A DNA stretch of 64,000 nt, from the NCBI RefSeq assembly GCF_018139145.2, contig NC_059480.1, positions 15,748,428 to 15,812,427 on the forward strand, read 5' to 3'. The translations under genes were made by a program, and so were the position numbers. Origin of the DNA: Gymnogyps californianus (lineage: Eukaryota; Chordata; Aves; Accipitriformes; Cathartidae). Below the pieces are notes generated by a model. That model saw only the letters and a list, made by a program, of their open reading frames with translations, was not told the DNA's origin and ran no database searches. Positions within the stretch are counted from its first letter, which is position 1. Every line of letters begins with the position of its first letter. Shown here in pieces: positions 1 through 14,100 of this stretch.

Positions 1-3000
1 ATAGAAAGTATATTATCCAACCCCCTTTTCAGCCCCTCTTTTTCAAGGGGCCTGGGTATGAAACTCAAGAGTTTTGCTACTGGGAAGGTGATGCTGCTTA
101 GTGTTTAACTAGTGTCTGGATGGGTGGCTTGTACACCACAGGTCCTTCTCTCTGGGACCAGGCAGGGATGCGCTCTGTAGCAGACTGTGGGCCACAGGCT
201 TTCTTAAGGATTTTAATCCAAAATATGTAATTCACAAAGCTTGTCTTGCTGGAACAAATGTTATGACCAAACATGAACAGCTCTTAGTTTGTGGGCCTGA
301 TTGGTTGTGTGTTTTTCTACCTTCCCCTCCTCCATGCGCTATCCCCTCTGCTAATTGCTTTTCATCGAGTTTATCTGATATTTCTTAGTAGACAGGAATA
401 TCGTCAGCCATTCATTAGAGGCTTTGGATCTCTGTTGAAATGGCATCTTCCTAGCAGGGGGTTCAGGCTTTGGTGTTCATCCTGCAAAACTTCAGGGTGG
501 AGAGAGACTTCCCGTGTTGGAAATGCTGGTCTGTGACCTGTTACCTGCTGCAGTTGGATACCTTTTGGCCTGGACTGCTAGGCGAAGGCACCCTGACAGT
601 GTTCAGTGCCGGCTTTTTTCCTCCTACCAAGCTCTTCACACAGCACACTAATGTTGCTGGGTTTCTATTCCAGTTTTCTTTCTGATGCATGCCCCTCTCT
701 TTTCCCCAGCCCTCGCTCTGCTCCTGTCGCCTTAGCACCAGCCATGGGGCTTTGGGTGAGACTCTCAAATGCACACTGGGTCAGCCTCTTCACCTCCAAC
801 AGCAGGTGAGGGAGAGACAGATGGCTGGGTTGATTTTTAAGGCCATACGTATGTGTTAGGGTACCGTACTGTGGTTCTGTGACTTTTGGGAGCCTGTGTG
901 CTCAGAGATAATACAATGCTAGTCTATGCACTACAGAAATTTGCAACTTGAAGCTCTTTCATTAAGAAGAACTGTTGCATTCCTTTAGGACTACTTGTAT
1001 ATTTCATCTAAACTCCCTTCTCAAATCATCACATTAAAATGTGACTCTGTTCTCCAAAGTTGCATGCATAGCCTTTCTGGCATATGCAAAAGTGGTCCTA
1101 TTAGTTTTACCTTAGCTTTGTTCCCTAGCTAGTCACGAGTTCATTTATTCATGTTTATTTATTATTTGCAATGCCCAGCTATGTAACCTCATTGTTACCC
1201 CATTCTGTAATCAGTTCTTCCTGTCTAGTAGGAAAGAAAATAAGCACATACTGCAGTTTGTGTTACAAATTGCTAGCGTGCTTGTGTATCTCAGCATTGA
1301 CTGTGTCACTGTTCTGCGCCTTCACGTCTCATGAAAGCTCACAGAGTAAATGTTTTATAGGATCCAATCCAGTTCCCACTTAATGGAAGAAATCTTATTG
1401 GTTTCAGTGGTATATGGATCAGTCTTCTAATCCTATGAAGGAATGTGGCTGTATTCTTCTGTGGATTTTAGCATGACTGTATGCTGAATGCCATAATGAC
1501 TGCTGCAATATTAGCCTGCATATTTTCCATCGGAGTGTGAAATCATCTTGATGTTTGGAACTGCTCAGATATTTTTCTAAACCATTGCTTATCTCTGCAT
1601 GGGAGCACTGTGCTGTAATAGCCTTAGGACTGACTGAGTATTGCATGCTACTGGACTGTGAGTTCCCCCTTAATCCAGGCGATTCCTGCAGTCTTTTTGA
1701 AAACTAGGATAAGGAGAGGGGAGGAGGACGTGAGAAAGATTTTAGAAGGCATTTGTAATGAACCTTTGCAGACAAACAGGTATTACGGATCTGTTGGTGT
1801 GGTTTTCTGTATAAACTGACTGATGTCTTACTTTGAAGCCATTCTGTAGATTTCCATCATATTTTTAATCTTTGTAGCATTATTGAAGCATATCTAAATG
1901 CTACCAAGAAGTTTTCACTTACTTATAGGTAAGTGGGGTCTCTGGCAATGTTTCAATATAATATTTAAATATTTTCAGCAGGAGTGCTGCACATACACAG
2001 AGATTTAGAAATGAGTTTTAAAATAATTTTTGTGTGTTACTAACACCTCCTATATCAAGACACAAAGTAGAATCCTATACGGTGGGTTTTCTTTCTTTAT
2101 GCTGTCAGGTTTAACTTGCTGCACTGGATTCATCCTGAAGAGTTCATCAGAAACTGGCTACTTTCTCTGCTTCTGCATTGAGCCTGCTGCTTTCGTGCAG
2201 TGCCAAAATAGTGGCTGCAGATACTAACATCCCATTTTCTGTAAAGAACAATCTTAATAAAACCAAGACCATGCAACTTCCCCTTCCCTTTCCTCTGGAT
2301 ATAGCTTTTATTTTTCTGTCTGTAAAAGCTGGTTAACTTTTAACCTCGTTTAGTTTTCCTTGGAACTGACAGCTCCCACTACTGGTGTGCCATTTCCCTG
2401 AAACAACTTTGCAAATCATTTCCTTTACATGGCAGAGTGGATGCATGTCCCTTCAGGGTGGTGGAGGGCACAAGCTACAGTATGCTGGCTGCCTTGTTTT
2501 GGTTCCTGTTTCAGAGGGATTTTTTGCTGTAGTGTTGCATTTCTGCAGACCACTTGTCAACCTTCTTGTATCCTTTTGCATGGCAGTGGGAGAGCCAAAT
2601 GCCACCGTGTCAGAGGGTTAAACAGATTGTAAGGATCAGCTGCAATGGCTGAATGGGGCAGCTGAAGCCCTTGGCTGAAAATTTGGTACCCTGAAGTCTT
2701 AGCTATCTTGTGCAGCACTACAATTGTTTTTCACAAGGGGACCTACCTTTGACCTTTTCCTATGGTGAAACAGAGCTCCTTTCATGGGCTCATCCCAGTA
2801 TGCTGATAGCATCAGGACAACAAGATGTGTCAACAGTGTCTTCCCAGGCCTTGCTGGCAGATGAGAGCAGACCTTCCTTAAGCAATTCCTGCTTTTTCTG
2901 GCTTTTGTTGCTCTGAGAGACCCATCTACTCAGCAATGGCAATGAGCTGTAGAGCCCTGCCATCCATCCTATGTGTGGATGTGGGAATAGCAGCTTCCAG

Positions 3001-3479
3001 GCCACCAATGGTGACAGCCTGGGGAGAATTGTCTTGGCACAAGGAGTGCAGAAGTGCTTCACTCGCATTTGGTGCCAGATGTCTGCTTACTTCTGGCTAC
3101 TGGAGTAATGCCAGCTCTGGAGTGGGTGTGGAAAAAGGGGTTTGGGCAGTTAAAAGCAGAGTGGGGAAGAGGGGTCAGGCCTGGCTGCTCCTCAGTGCCT
3201 TACAGGATGTTCTTACAGCAGAACCCTTAAGGGGCTGGGTGTTCTTCTGCCATACCCATTGGCAGCCCTGTGATCTGTCCCCAGACTCACTCCTGACTAC
3301 TCTCCTTTTTTAACATCCATGTGAAATATGTGGGGGTCTGGCCTCACACATGCTTGGCACGAACAGAGCCAGAAACATGCCTCTGAGCATGGGAAACACG
3401 CTCTTCCTGGGAAGTCTGGCCAGGAGCACAATTGGAACAAGTCAGATATGGATCACAGGGTCAGGATAACGATTAGTCC

Positions 3480-3620
3480 TACCCTTCCCCCTAGTTGTAA
3501 TTAGCTGTGGTGATGTCACCCTCTGTTCTGACTTCTCGCTGGCATTAATTACAGAGCTGCAAATTTCCTGCCTTTCCCTTTTAATCGCTCTCTGGGAAAC
3601 TCAGAGTTTACACCCTCTGT
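3480..3620. promoter_or_regulatory. candidate conserved non-coding element (homeodomain-type sites)
   Basis: This short block carries TAATTAG and ATTAATTA homeodomain-type cores, a TGATGTCAC CRE-like sequence and a TTTTAATCG stretch. The texture differs from the CT/GA-rich sequence on both sides. It lies deep in the MB21D2 intron, where long-range enhancers of developmental neighbours are plausible. The motifs are seen directly; conservation and enhancer activity are inferred and untested. Confidence 0.25.
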
Positions 3621-4989
3621 TCAGTGTCTGCCAGCAAAATTCCTCATCACATGCTACAAGGCCTAACCTCTGGCTTGTAGCACTGCCTGGAAATGGGCTT
3701 GATTGGGGTGCTTGCTCAGGTGCCTTTCCGAATGTGAACACTTCTGGTTAGGAATGCTCCCTCTGCTTGTCTTGAGCTTGTGTCTTTCCATCCCATTTCA
3801 TTTTGGATTCAGTCCTGAGGAGCAAGACATGTTTAAAACCCACAGTGATGTAACCCCTCCCTTTAAGGGAATTCTGTCCCCTCTAGGAAATGCAATTTCT
3901 CCAGCTAAGCTGAGCTATAGCCTTAATAGTAGTAACGGAGGAATTGGTGTAGGAACTGCTAGATGAGCCTGTTGCTGTTGGAGATATCCTCTCTGCTGGT
4001 GGGACAGGGTTCGGGAAGTCTGAACTGGAGCAGTTCTGCATAGCTTGAGTGGCCTGGGATCTGTCCTAGTCCTGTGAGGACCCTACAGCTCTCCGCTTGG
4101 ATGGCACCGCTGATGGACCCTGCCTGTGCAGCTTAAACCTTGCTTCAGGGGCTGTGGCTTGAACCCAACCAGTAGTGGCTTGTAGGACATCTCTGTCACC
4201 CATGGACCATCATGAGCTCTGTGCAGCCTCTAATCATTGGGGTCAAATGGGAAGGGTAGGAGAGTACTGCTAGAGGGATGTGGGAAGGAGATAACACTGA
4301 TTGCACTGAGAGTTGTCAGGGGAGAGAAGGACTCGGGCTGTTGAGAGCAAGTGAGATCCTGGGGGCCAGGAAAGTCAGCATGAGCTGGCTGGATTTATAA
4401 CCAGTTCAGAGTGGGCAGTCCTGGTTAAGTGCTGAGGCTCCAGATCTGGTCTGTCAACCCCTGAGCCAGACTGGTGCTGAGAGAAGGAAAGGAGCCTGTC
4501 TCCTCTGTTGGGGTGCTCCTCTTAGCATGTGGGTATGCAGGGCTGCCTGTATCCCCCAGCAGGCTACCCTAGGCAGCTTCTGTGCTATACATAGAAGCTG
4601 CCGCGGGATGTGAGGAACCAAGGACCTGCACTAATACTCCTCCATTTAGAGAAGATCATAAAAATATGGTTCAGATCCTGTTCTGAGGAAGCCAAATCCA
4701 GAGCATCTGTAGTGGCATTTGAAGGGTTTATTTTGGTATTGCTGGATGATATTTGCCCCTGATCTTCATACTTGTTTTGCAGCCATTTATTTTCCTGGGT
4801 GACTTCTCAGCCTTGTGCATTTTGCTCTGTACAGACCTCAGCAAGGTGGCCTCGTGGCTCCTTCAGTCAAGCATCTCCCAGTCAATCCTCCTTTTGTTTT
4901 GGGTGTCTCTCCCCTTTCAAGTGGGGTGCGTCTATCACAATGGATCTGTCAGTAACATGAGGGGGAACATATCCCATAATCAGGAACGT

Positions 4990-5180
4990 TCTGTCTAGAG
5001 AGAAGTGTTTATTATACACAACTTGTTAGGGACTGTCAATCAACCGGGCTCCTTTTGTTACTCCATAATGCATCATTAATGATGGCTGCTGCTGTGCATT
5101 TAATTTCATTGCACACAAGGGCCTTGTCTCTGTCTCCCCATCCCCTTCCCCCTCTTTATAATCACCAGCACAGGAGAAAT
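4990..5180. promoter_or_regulatory. candidate enhancer with PBX-MEIS site and palindromic homeodomain site
   Basis: Positions 5033-5042 read CTGTCAATCA, the exact reverse complement of the classic PBX-MEIS/PREP composite site TGATTGACAG. About 30 bp away, 5071-5084 is a perfect 14-bp palindrome, catcattaatgatg, which holds back-to-back TAATGATG homeodomain cores. Further A+T-rich stretches (TTTATTATAC, TTTAATTTCATTG) lie on either side. Clustering of these sites in under 200 bp of intron is typical of deeply conserved vertebrate enhancers. Function is inferred; I cannot align other species here. Confidence 0.4.
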
Positions 5181-7169
5181 TAATAAATTGATCCAGGGAA
5201 GGAGAGCTACAGGCTTGCTATAGGCTATGTTCAGTGTCCTTGCTCTCACTGAGTTGTACCTTACTCTTGGAGAAATCTCCTGAATGTCAGTAGAGCTATT
5301 TTGGGATTACTACTTGTTCCGCATCCCGAGGAAGGGAATTGGTATCTGCCCGCACACGTACATGAGCGTGGATAACTGGCCATGTAAAGAAAGGCCAGAT
5401 ATATCTCATGGAAGTGATCTGTTGAGTGCCGGGGATGCATATGCCGCATCCTTGTTGGCTCTTCATTTCTGCCCCCACTCCTCTGGATCTTTGAGCCCTG
5501 AGAACATGCTGATGCTTTGCTGATTGTCATTTTACTCATTCAACCCAACTCAATTAACTTAGAAGAAGAAGAATATTCAATTCCTCCAGGGCTTCTGAAG
5601 GGTGGCTGGGAGAAACAAGCTTACTGGAGGCTATAAATTCACTAAGAAAGTCAGTGCCTCCCCTGGAATTTTTTAGGAAACCACAAATAGTAAAAAAACC
5701 TCAACCCTGAAAATCCCCAGTTAAGACTGATAAGAGAAAAAGCTAGTTGTAGTGTGTTTTGTTTGTTAAATAAACCTAACTATGGTTTGGGATTGGCCTG
5801 TTAGAAGCCCTGAAGCTGATTTTCCCCTACTGTCAAAATTTGCGCCTTCATCTGCAGCTGAAATTCAGCATGCCAGTAATGGCTAGGATAATTCTGCCTT
5901 CTGGCTGGAGTCTGCTCATTGGTTTTGGTTGGTCTCCCTGTCTCATTTCTTTCTGTTTGAGTACCTCTAGGGCTTTTTTTGAGCAGGGGGGGCCAAGCCC
6001 TGGTGTGAGCTATGGATACCAAACTCTCTGTTTTTGTTGCACTTTCCAGGATTAGAAATTACTCGGATTGCCTCGGTCCTTTCCTGCTCTGCGGAAAATC
6101 CAATCCTGGTTTGTGGTTCTGAACCAGCTGCCTGGTGTCTATCTCAGCACCAAATCTTGCATAAGTTCTTATGGGGTGCTGCCTGCTCATATTATATATC
6201 ACTTAGGTGCAGAAGACACTGACATGTTTGTTCAAGTGGAAATGGTGGATTGTGTGGTCATTCCAGCATGAAAGCAGGGAGTGGCTTGCATTGAGGATAA
6301 GACACCCTCACAAATATTTCTGCTCCATTCTCCTGGTTTTTTCCAAAGGAGGTCCCCTCCTTGTCCTGATACCTGTTTCACAGAAAGACCTGTAGCTACT
6401 TCCCATCAGTCCTGAGGACGCTGCATAGCAATTGGAGGAGTAGGAAATTCGGTCAACTTCAGATGGACTTCTTTAATTCTCTCTCCCCACATCTTTGGCT
6501 CCAGGCCATAGTCTTTTGGGATTTCCCCCTGGCAAACAGCTTTGGCAGAGTGCTCCAGGCTGGGTTCCAGCTTGTTCGCCTTTGTCCCATGTGCGTTGGG
6601 GCAGCCAAGCCTGGCTGTGGGTTTCCGATATTGCTGGATGGGATCCCGCTCCTGTCCATCTGCGTGGGCACGACCTCTCCCTTGTGTAAGAGCAAGGGAA
6701 GAGGAAGCTACGCACGTGTCCTCCGTTGGTTTACAAGAGGGAAAAGCTTGCCTCTACTGCTCATGGCCAACAGTTTGGCCTCTCAGTCAAGAGACCATCC
6801 TGTTCTGGAAGGCAAAGGCCATGAGCGGAGCTGTTTTAAACACCTGATAAGCAGAGCTGTTGCAAAAACCTTGGATCATTTTCCATCTGAAGGGAGTAAC
6901 TCACAAAACTGCTTTGCCTCAATTTTCCATTGTAAAGAAAAAACAATGAGATTTGAGGTTTCTTTTCTGGAACAGAGCATTTGAGGTTTTTAAAAATGTT
7001 TTGCGTATTTTCTATTTGCTGTTCCTGTACCCAACTATCTGAAATATTTTTAGATTCTTCCTCTTGTGAATAATTTCAGAGGTTTTATATCCTTTGTTTC
7101 AACTCAAAAGGAAGTCAAATTTCGGAATGTTTAAATCCTGGTTATAATGGATTTCTGTCTTCTGTACTG

Positions 7170-7215
7170 CTCTGTGGATTTGTTTGATATCGAACAAACA
7201 GAATTTAGCACAGAG
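7170..7215. repeat. imperfect inverted repeat
   Basis: The core 7179-7198 is a 20-bp palindrome centred on GATATC, with a single T/G non-Watson-Crick pair (7185 with 7192). Outside it, ctctgtg at 7170-7176 is the exact complement of cacagag at 7209-7215, separated from the core by unpaired bases of unequal length. The core has no loop, so a stable RNA hairpin would need a small loop to open at GATATC. It may be a dimeric protein-binding site or chance; I assign no function. Confidence 0.35.
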
Positions 7216-7989
7216 GAGGACAAATTTTACCTTTTGTCTCCAGTTTTTTTCTAAGATCTACCATTTCATTGGAGTCACGTTTCTGGAATTGCTTTCTGCA
7301 TTCTAAGGTTACTTTCTCCCTCCACTCAGCACTAATTCTGGGGCCTCCAGTGGCCCACCAATGGAGCAAATGGCCTTTTGGTGCTGGGCTGTGAACCTGT
7401 ATCCCCAGGATAAGAACATGCCACTTGGGTTAAAGGAGTCACCATGCATTTACCATGGTGCTGAGGGCATCAAGTGGCTCTCAGTGTGATAACTCGTAGA
7501 GTTTATACAATTTGGCAGAGATCCTAAATGCACGTTACCGCGAGGAAAGTGTGAAGATGTAGTGACCGGTCTTTCCTAAAAGAAAAAGAAATTGTTGGCT
7601 TAAAATTTTACTGTACTCTCTGGTTTGACCCTGTAGGCTGAATTCAGCCCTTGGATTTCAATAAATGTATCTAGTAAAAAGGATTTATCAATTTACCTGC
7701 TAATACTTTCTTCTTTTTTAGTGGAAGGTTCTTCAGAGAAGACCTTGCCATGCGATAAACTGGTGCTGAATTTCATCTACAAGACAAAGTGCATGAGAAG
7801 CTTAACTGTCTAGGTCTTTGTGGTGGTAGGAGACTGAGCAAAAAGTCGGTATGAGAATGAAACTCTCAACTTCACATTCTGAGTTCTTTGCTGAATTTTT
7901 TTCCTTTATATCCAGTGAATTTTCAGGCTTGCTTTATCTTGAGGATGGAGCTATAAACCTTGGTACTTCCCCCCTCATTCATGGCTAGT

Positions 7990-8165
7990 GTAGAGCAAAT
8001 AATTAATTATGGAATCTTAAATCACTGCTTGAAGCCATAACATCAGATCATCATTCCCTTTAAATATCTCTGGCACAGGCTCACTATCTCTGATTTTCAT
8101 GTCTCACCAGTTGCTATTTTTACATGTTTTGTATGAAAGAGGCTACACCAAATAAAGCTATGTGT
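7990..8165. promoter_or_regulatory. candidate conserved A+T-rich non-coding block
   Basis: This block includes ataattaattat at 7999-8010, a perfect 12-bp palindrome with overlapping TAATTA homeodomain cores. It is followed by CATCAGATCATCATTCCCTTTAAATAT and an AAATAAAGC stretch near the end. It resembles intronic enhancer sequence rather than a repeat. Only the motifs are visible; conservation is inferred. Confidence 0.22.
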
Positions 8166-11100
8166 TGTAGTAAGTGCTTGTGGACTTTAAAACGGCTCCC
8201 ACTCTGTTGTGTGCCTTATAACCTGAATTCCCAGCTCAGCTTTTTCCCCATGCCAGGAAATGTCTCCTACCTTTGAAACTCCTCTCGAGAGATGAAAGAT
8301 TAGCTTTGTGCTGTCAGGAGCTGTCATTTCAGGCAATTAGAAATAGATCAGCTGACACCTGGTAGTTTTGCAAATATCTTGCTTTCCTGCAACTGCTTCA
8401 TTTCTGGCTGGTTTTGAAGATTACATGCAGGGTAACTCTTCCTGATTACCCACATGGACTCTTTGTTTCTGGCTGCTATTTTCTGGCTGCTTTTTCACTG
8501 TTGGTGAAGTTTTTGGCAGCTAGTAATGCCACTGTGAGGTAGCTTTATCTGTAGTGTAAGAGGAGTGGAAGTAGCAAATTTCTCCCTCCTAGTTAACCCA
8601 GTCTCTGAAGAAGGAAACAGAGAAAATAGAAGTTGTTATTGCTGAAGGCAGAGACAAATAAAAAAGCAGCTTTTATTGCCCTGGAGATCTGTCCTCTACT
8701 AGAACTGGGAGGAAACATGCAGCAGGAGCTAGAGAACTGCATCGATAGAGTGAAACTCTTTGCATGCCCTTCAGCTACATCTTTCATTACGAAGTGCCTG
8801 CCAACCCTCTGCTGAGTACCGATTCCGACCCACCTGTCTGGTCTTATGCTCTCTCCATCTAGACGCTTCTGCTTTCTTCTGTTTCTAGGTTAAATATTGC
8901 CACCTGAAACATGCAGTTCCCAGGGGAGACACAGTCAATGTTAGTGAAAGGCTAGGATCTGTTTCTTTGCATTTTAGGTTGAATTTGATTATAAAATCAG
9001 CGTGGGAGAGTGAGGGGGAGGCTGAGCCATGGCACTAGGAGGAGCACAGCCCTCTTCGGTGACCTCTCCATTGCCTCCAAAGCATCCTGTATGTATGTGA
9101 AATTGCGAACTCCAGGGCTTGGTTATGCTGCCAACTCCATTTTGGCTTTCTCCTCTGTTTCTGAGCCTGTATTTTAATTGAAGTAGAGCTAGCAGGCAGT
9201 TAACCTGAGTGCTCTACCTTGGAGATGTGCTACCCTAGATAATAACATAGTTTCTACAAAACTGTTGTTTAAAAGAGGTCTCCTTGACAACTAAGTTTCT
9301 TGGCAGGGATCTGTTATCACTGGGTGGAAGCTAAACAGAGAGCCTGGAAGGTAACCAAATGCCAGGAGCTGGCCTGTCTGCTATGGCAGACATCTTCAAT
9401 GGCAAAGGCAGAGGAGGGTCTGCCTGCATCCAGAAATAGCGAGACAGTGAGGCTCTTGGCTCCCTGTGTGCACGTAGATGGGGGGGAAGGAAAAATGAGT
9501 GGTCTCAAGGAGCATCGTGTTCAAAACTTTGTTTTGTCACAGGCTCTGAGCCCCTGGGGGAGCCTTTTGTGAGAGGGTCTGAAGGGTGGAAGGCTCTGGG
9601 TTCTGGGGCTGAGCGACTGTGCCCCTGATGCATCAGCTGAGTGCTGAAAAAGGCCAGGACGTGGACAGATGGAGTAACGGAGATTGGAGGCGGAGGAGCC
9701 TGGCCTTGTGCCAGCTTGTGGAGTGGGGTGGGCAGATCACAGGGAGGAGCTGGAGGGGGGTCAGAGGAGGATAATCCTCAAGCAGCGATGAAGGCTGCAG
9801 CTGTTGGTGTTAGAGCATGGCATTGCAGAGGTTTTCTACTGCTGTGCTGTGGGTATCAGCAGAAGTCTGCCAGCCCTGAGAGCTGGGTGAAGTGGGGTGC
9901 TGACAGGCTTGTCCCCTTCCTTTGGTCAGTGTCGAGGGGATGTTCTAGGACATTCAGCTGAAGGTGGAGGAGCCTGGAGGCGTGCAGAGCCCTGGACAGA
10001 GCCTTGTCTGGCATGGAGTGGGGTTGTAAGACCTGTGACAGTAGCTGGAAGGGAAGGCAGCGTGCTGCTGGAGCTGGCATTTGGATACACTGGTGTGTGT
10101 TGCCTTAGAATAACTGCTGAGCTCAACTTGCAGTTTTGTTCCCCCTTGCACCAAGTCACAGTACTCTGCCGTGTCTGAATGCTTCTTCCCAGATGCCCCA
10201 GTGGGGCAAGTGGGGCACTCTGGTGGGAATGATCGACTCATGCTGAGCAGGGAAGAAAGCGAGGAGCCCAGCAGTAAAGGTGGTGAGCAAGTGAGGGCTC
10301 TCCAGGCCCCTGGAAGCCACTTGCTACTGTCCCTGGCAGAGGCACCCAAATTGTGCTGCACTGCAGGACCTGGCAGGCAGGCAGTGGTCCCTGTAATAGA
10401 GCCTTTTGCTTCTTCTCTCTGTGGCATTTCTAACTCCTCCTGTACAAGTGTTTGTTGCTGCTGTTTTGCTTTGAGTCTGCAGAGAGTTTGGCTCTCTGGA
10501 AGATGTGCAAAGGGATATTAGAAAACCAGCGGAGTTCCTGGTGTGAAAGTGGACACCTAGAAGATCACAGCGAGGCAGGGGCCATTAGGTGCTGGGAAAA
10601 GAAGCACTGCATCCCTCCCCTCCAGAAAAGGGAGGTCTCTGCCCTGGGAAGAATTTGCCCTGCCCTTGCCATCCCTAGGGCTGCAGGCAGATCCCTTTTT
10701 GGAGTGTTTTCCCAGGACATCACTGTCCCAGGGAACAATACATGGGATCCTTCTATCCCTTTCCTAGCAGTGCCACCTCTCCACCTCCCTATATGAGGCC
10801 CAGTGGGTTTTACTTTGCCATTGTTTTACCCGGTACATTTGTAGAGAGCGCTGATGCCAGCCGTCCAAGGGAACCTCAGAGGGAAGAGCAGTGAGCTGGT
10901 TTGCTAAACTTGAGGCACTCAGAAGCTATGAGTTGGACTCTAAAAATAAAAAGTCTTGGTGTATTTTTATTTCTGTTCTGTTTTCTTCAGCTTTTTAAGT
11001 CTTTCTCAGCCTCATCTCCTTCAGGGTATTTTCAGTTATTTGCAGCTGTGATGGATAGGAATTGCTCATTTCTTTTCATAAATTTAAGCTGAGACTTTTG

Positions 11101-14100
11101 CCCCCTCTTAGGACTCTGGAAACTGGGGTCTTCAGCAAAAAGACAGACACAGAAGTCAAGTAAGAACTGGCAATATGGCCAAATGCTGAGTATTGAACAC
11201 TTGTCAAGCACCTCTAGCACATCTTGGCTTAGTGCCTGGACTTGAATGCAATACAAACACTTGTCTGTGGTTCAGGATTTGAAGGCTTTGGGAGGCACAG
11301 GTCTGTAGGTGTCTGTTAGGTTGGTACGTGGGGATGATGGATGAAAATGGATCTTCTTCTGTGTCATAGCCAAAAATGGTTTGTAACAAAACATAATAGT
11401 CATTACTGCCCAGCTGGCAGGGGCTGTTGATAGCTACTGTCTCAAAAGTGCAGACAGGTCTCCATTTTCCTCTCGCTGTTCACTGGGAAGTTTGAGATCT
11501 GGCTCAAACTCTGCCAGCAATTCTGTGTGAGAGCTGTCTAAGACCTGCCCCAGCCCTGCTTGTTCTCATTCTGCAACTTGGGATGCGCTGGAGCAGGCAG
11601 ATCAAATAGTTACGAAGGGTGTGAATAAGCCTTTGGAAAGAGCAAGCAGGCGGTTTGTTTTATGTTTGCTTCCCCGTGTTTGTGTGAGTCACAGAGCTGG
11701 CGGTGGTCCTGCTTGCACCTCGCAGAGAGCAGAAGTGTGTAAGAGCCCCACGCTAATTTGCTGAAAATAGCTGAAAGCCAGGCTCTTAAGATACTCACAA
11801 GAGATTGCAACTCCTCTATCTATTGATTCTTTTTCTCCCCCCTTCAACTTAACAGCTTTTAAAAGACAGTAAAACAGGGGAAGAGCATGCATGCAGCCCA
11901 CAGTGTGTGGCTGGCTGTCCCAGCCCTCGCCTGGATGGCGCGTGTGTGTGTGACCTTGCAGGGTGTGTACGAGTGACCACAGGGCAGTCAGTGGGATGGT
12001 GTGTGGAGACAGACATTTGAAGCAACAGAGAAGAGGTAAAAAATGTCTTCGCCTGTTACCCTGGAGGCTGCTGTCATGCTATGCTGCTGCACGGCAGCAG
12101 AGGAGCTGGCTCTCCACCATCACACACCAACTCTGCCCTGAGCAGTCAGGGGCTAAGGTGGTTTACAGCTGAGCTGGTGCAAGTCTCTAGCGGTTGTGGC
12201 ATGCCCCTGCCGTTCTCCATTGCAGGGGGCAAAATACCAGTTGAGTGCCTTGCAATGGTGCCAGCTCATAATTGCATTTTTTGTTTCTGTTTTTAATCAA
12301 GAGTGATGCTAAATTTTATGCTGTCATTAAAGCTCCAGCTTCTGGAGCCAGTAGATGATGCTGTGAGAATCCCAGCTTTGTTTCTGAGCAGGGGAAGGAA
12401 GTCTAGAAAGGCAGTCTGGCAGCTTGTAGCCTGGGGGCAAAGGTAGCAACAAACCCCGTGTTTCTTCCATGTTTCCATGGGTCAAGTCCATACCTGAGCT
12501 CCTGTTACGGGTTTTGAACACAAGGGTTGGCAGAGCAGCCTCTGATCTAGCTGGCATGTTGGGAGAAGCAGGAGGAGTTCTTCGACTTGCAAAAGATACG
12601 AGGCTTGCGTGATGGCCACGTATTCAGGTCAGCTTGGCTGAGCAGAAGGGGAATTAAGTGAGAGAGGCTGCTGTCACTTAAGCCATTGGTGTGGGGAATG
12701 CAGCTGTGGTTTGGGGGCTCACTGAGCCAGGGCTGTTTATGTGCTGAGCATCTCAAGCAGGCAAGAGAGCCAGCCATCTCCCAGCATTCGTCCTTCATGC
12801 AATCAAGCGATTGCTCTTTAGCAACACAGGCTCCCCTGAAGCCCAATTCCTGTATTTCCTCCCTGCCTTAAGCAGTCTTTGCTTCGTTTGTTTCCACATT
12901 TGTTTCTTCTGTTACACAAACTCTGGTCTCAGGCCTCTGAGCTGAAATACTCTGGGCTTTCAAAAGCATGACTCTGAATTGCAGCGTCTCTGGCTCCTTT
13001 CTGCTGCATGCTCAGCTCATCTTACCCTTGGTAGAGTGAGCAACAAAGTCAGGGAGCTAGTGAGTGTTGCTGTTCAATGCTTAAAACCCATGTGTGTCTT
13101 CTGAACTGCCACAATTTTGCTTTAAACCCAGACCACTCTCCATTGGATTCAACAATTATTCCTCGGGGAATCTGCAAGCTTTGTGGCCATGTGAGGGCTC
13201 TGTTTGCCACTTCTTTCACTTCTTCTGGTTTCCCTGCTATTTTGCGGATGTGTGCCTGTCCTCGGGACCTTTATCATCCCTGCTACCCTGACTTCCTCAA
13301 AGGAGAGGGTTTCCTCCTGTGGTCTGTAAACTACTCCTCCACCCAGCCCCCTTGCAACAAATGATCTGCCCCTCACACTGACTGCTGGGGCTGGGCAAAC
13401 CACCCCTTTCCTTTTAACTGGGGTGGAATGGGAAAATGAGTATGGAGGTTCAGAGTTATCCATCCACCTCCCTGTTTTCCAGACTCCTGACTGAGGATGG
13501 GTTGGGGGGCGAACAAGAACATGACAGGACACCCTGCATCCTGCCCTGGAGCATCAGCATGAACCTATGCCATATGGAGTGCTGTCCAGGGGTTATGTTC
13601 CAATACCTGGAAACCATTCTGGAGCTTGAAATGGGCTTGCTGGTGGGTTGCTTCTGGATATGTTTGTCTTCAGCCAGCAAGAGAGGTTTCCCAGCATTGT
13701 CTCCCATGAGAGCCTCTGAACAGTGTTTCCAGGGTTGGGAGTGTTCTGGGGTACATCTGCTAATGAGAAATATGTGCTTATGTCATCCATTAAGGTTTCT
13801 GCTGGCTTACAGCTAAGGTGTGGGTGTGACAATAGCTATTTAAACGCAGCTTCAGAAGTGTTTGTAGGAGATACCCAGCACCCCCTGAGAGCTGATTGCT
13901 GTTTCTTGGCACAGTGCTATAGTGCATGCGGTGGCAGCGTTACTAACACATTGCTTGTGGCAGCTAGTTTGCTATTTCTGTAAAATCAAAGGATACTTGG
14001 TTTTGTTCCTTTGATGCTCCCTCATCCCAGATGTGTTATGCATTGCCAGATGTTCACCACTGTCTGTGTGAGAGCACACATATCTAAAGCTGCATTAAGT

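Noticed and set aside
6463..6984. 173-codon open frame on the + strand
   Set aside because: It has no recognisable domain and overlaps other open frames on both strands. In 128 kb of six-frame codons, a few frames of this length are expected by chance.
9954..10427. 157-codon open frame on the minus strand
   Set aside because: Its composition (Ser/Pro/Leu) simply reflects local GC-rich sequence; opposite-strand frames are equally open.
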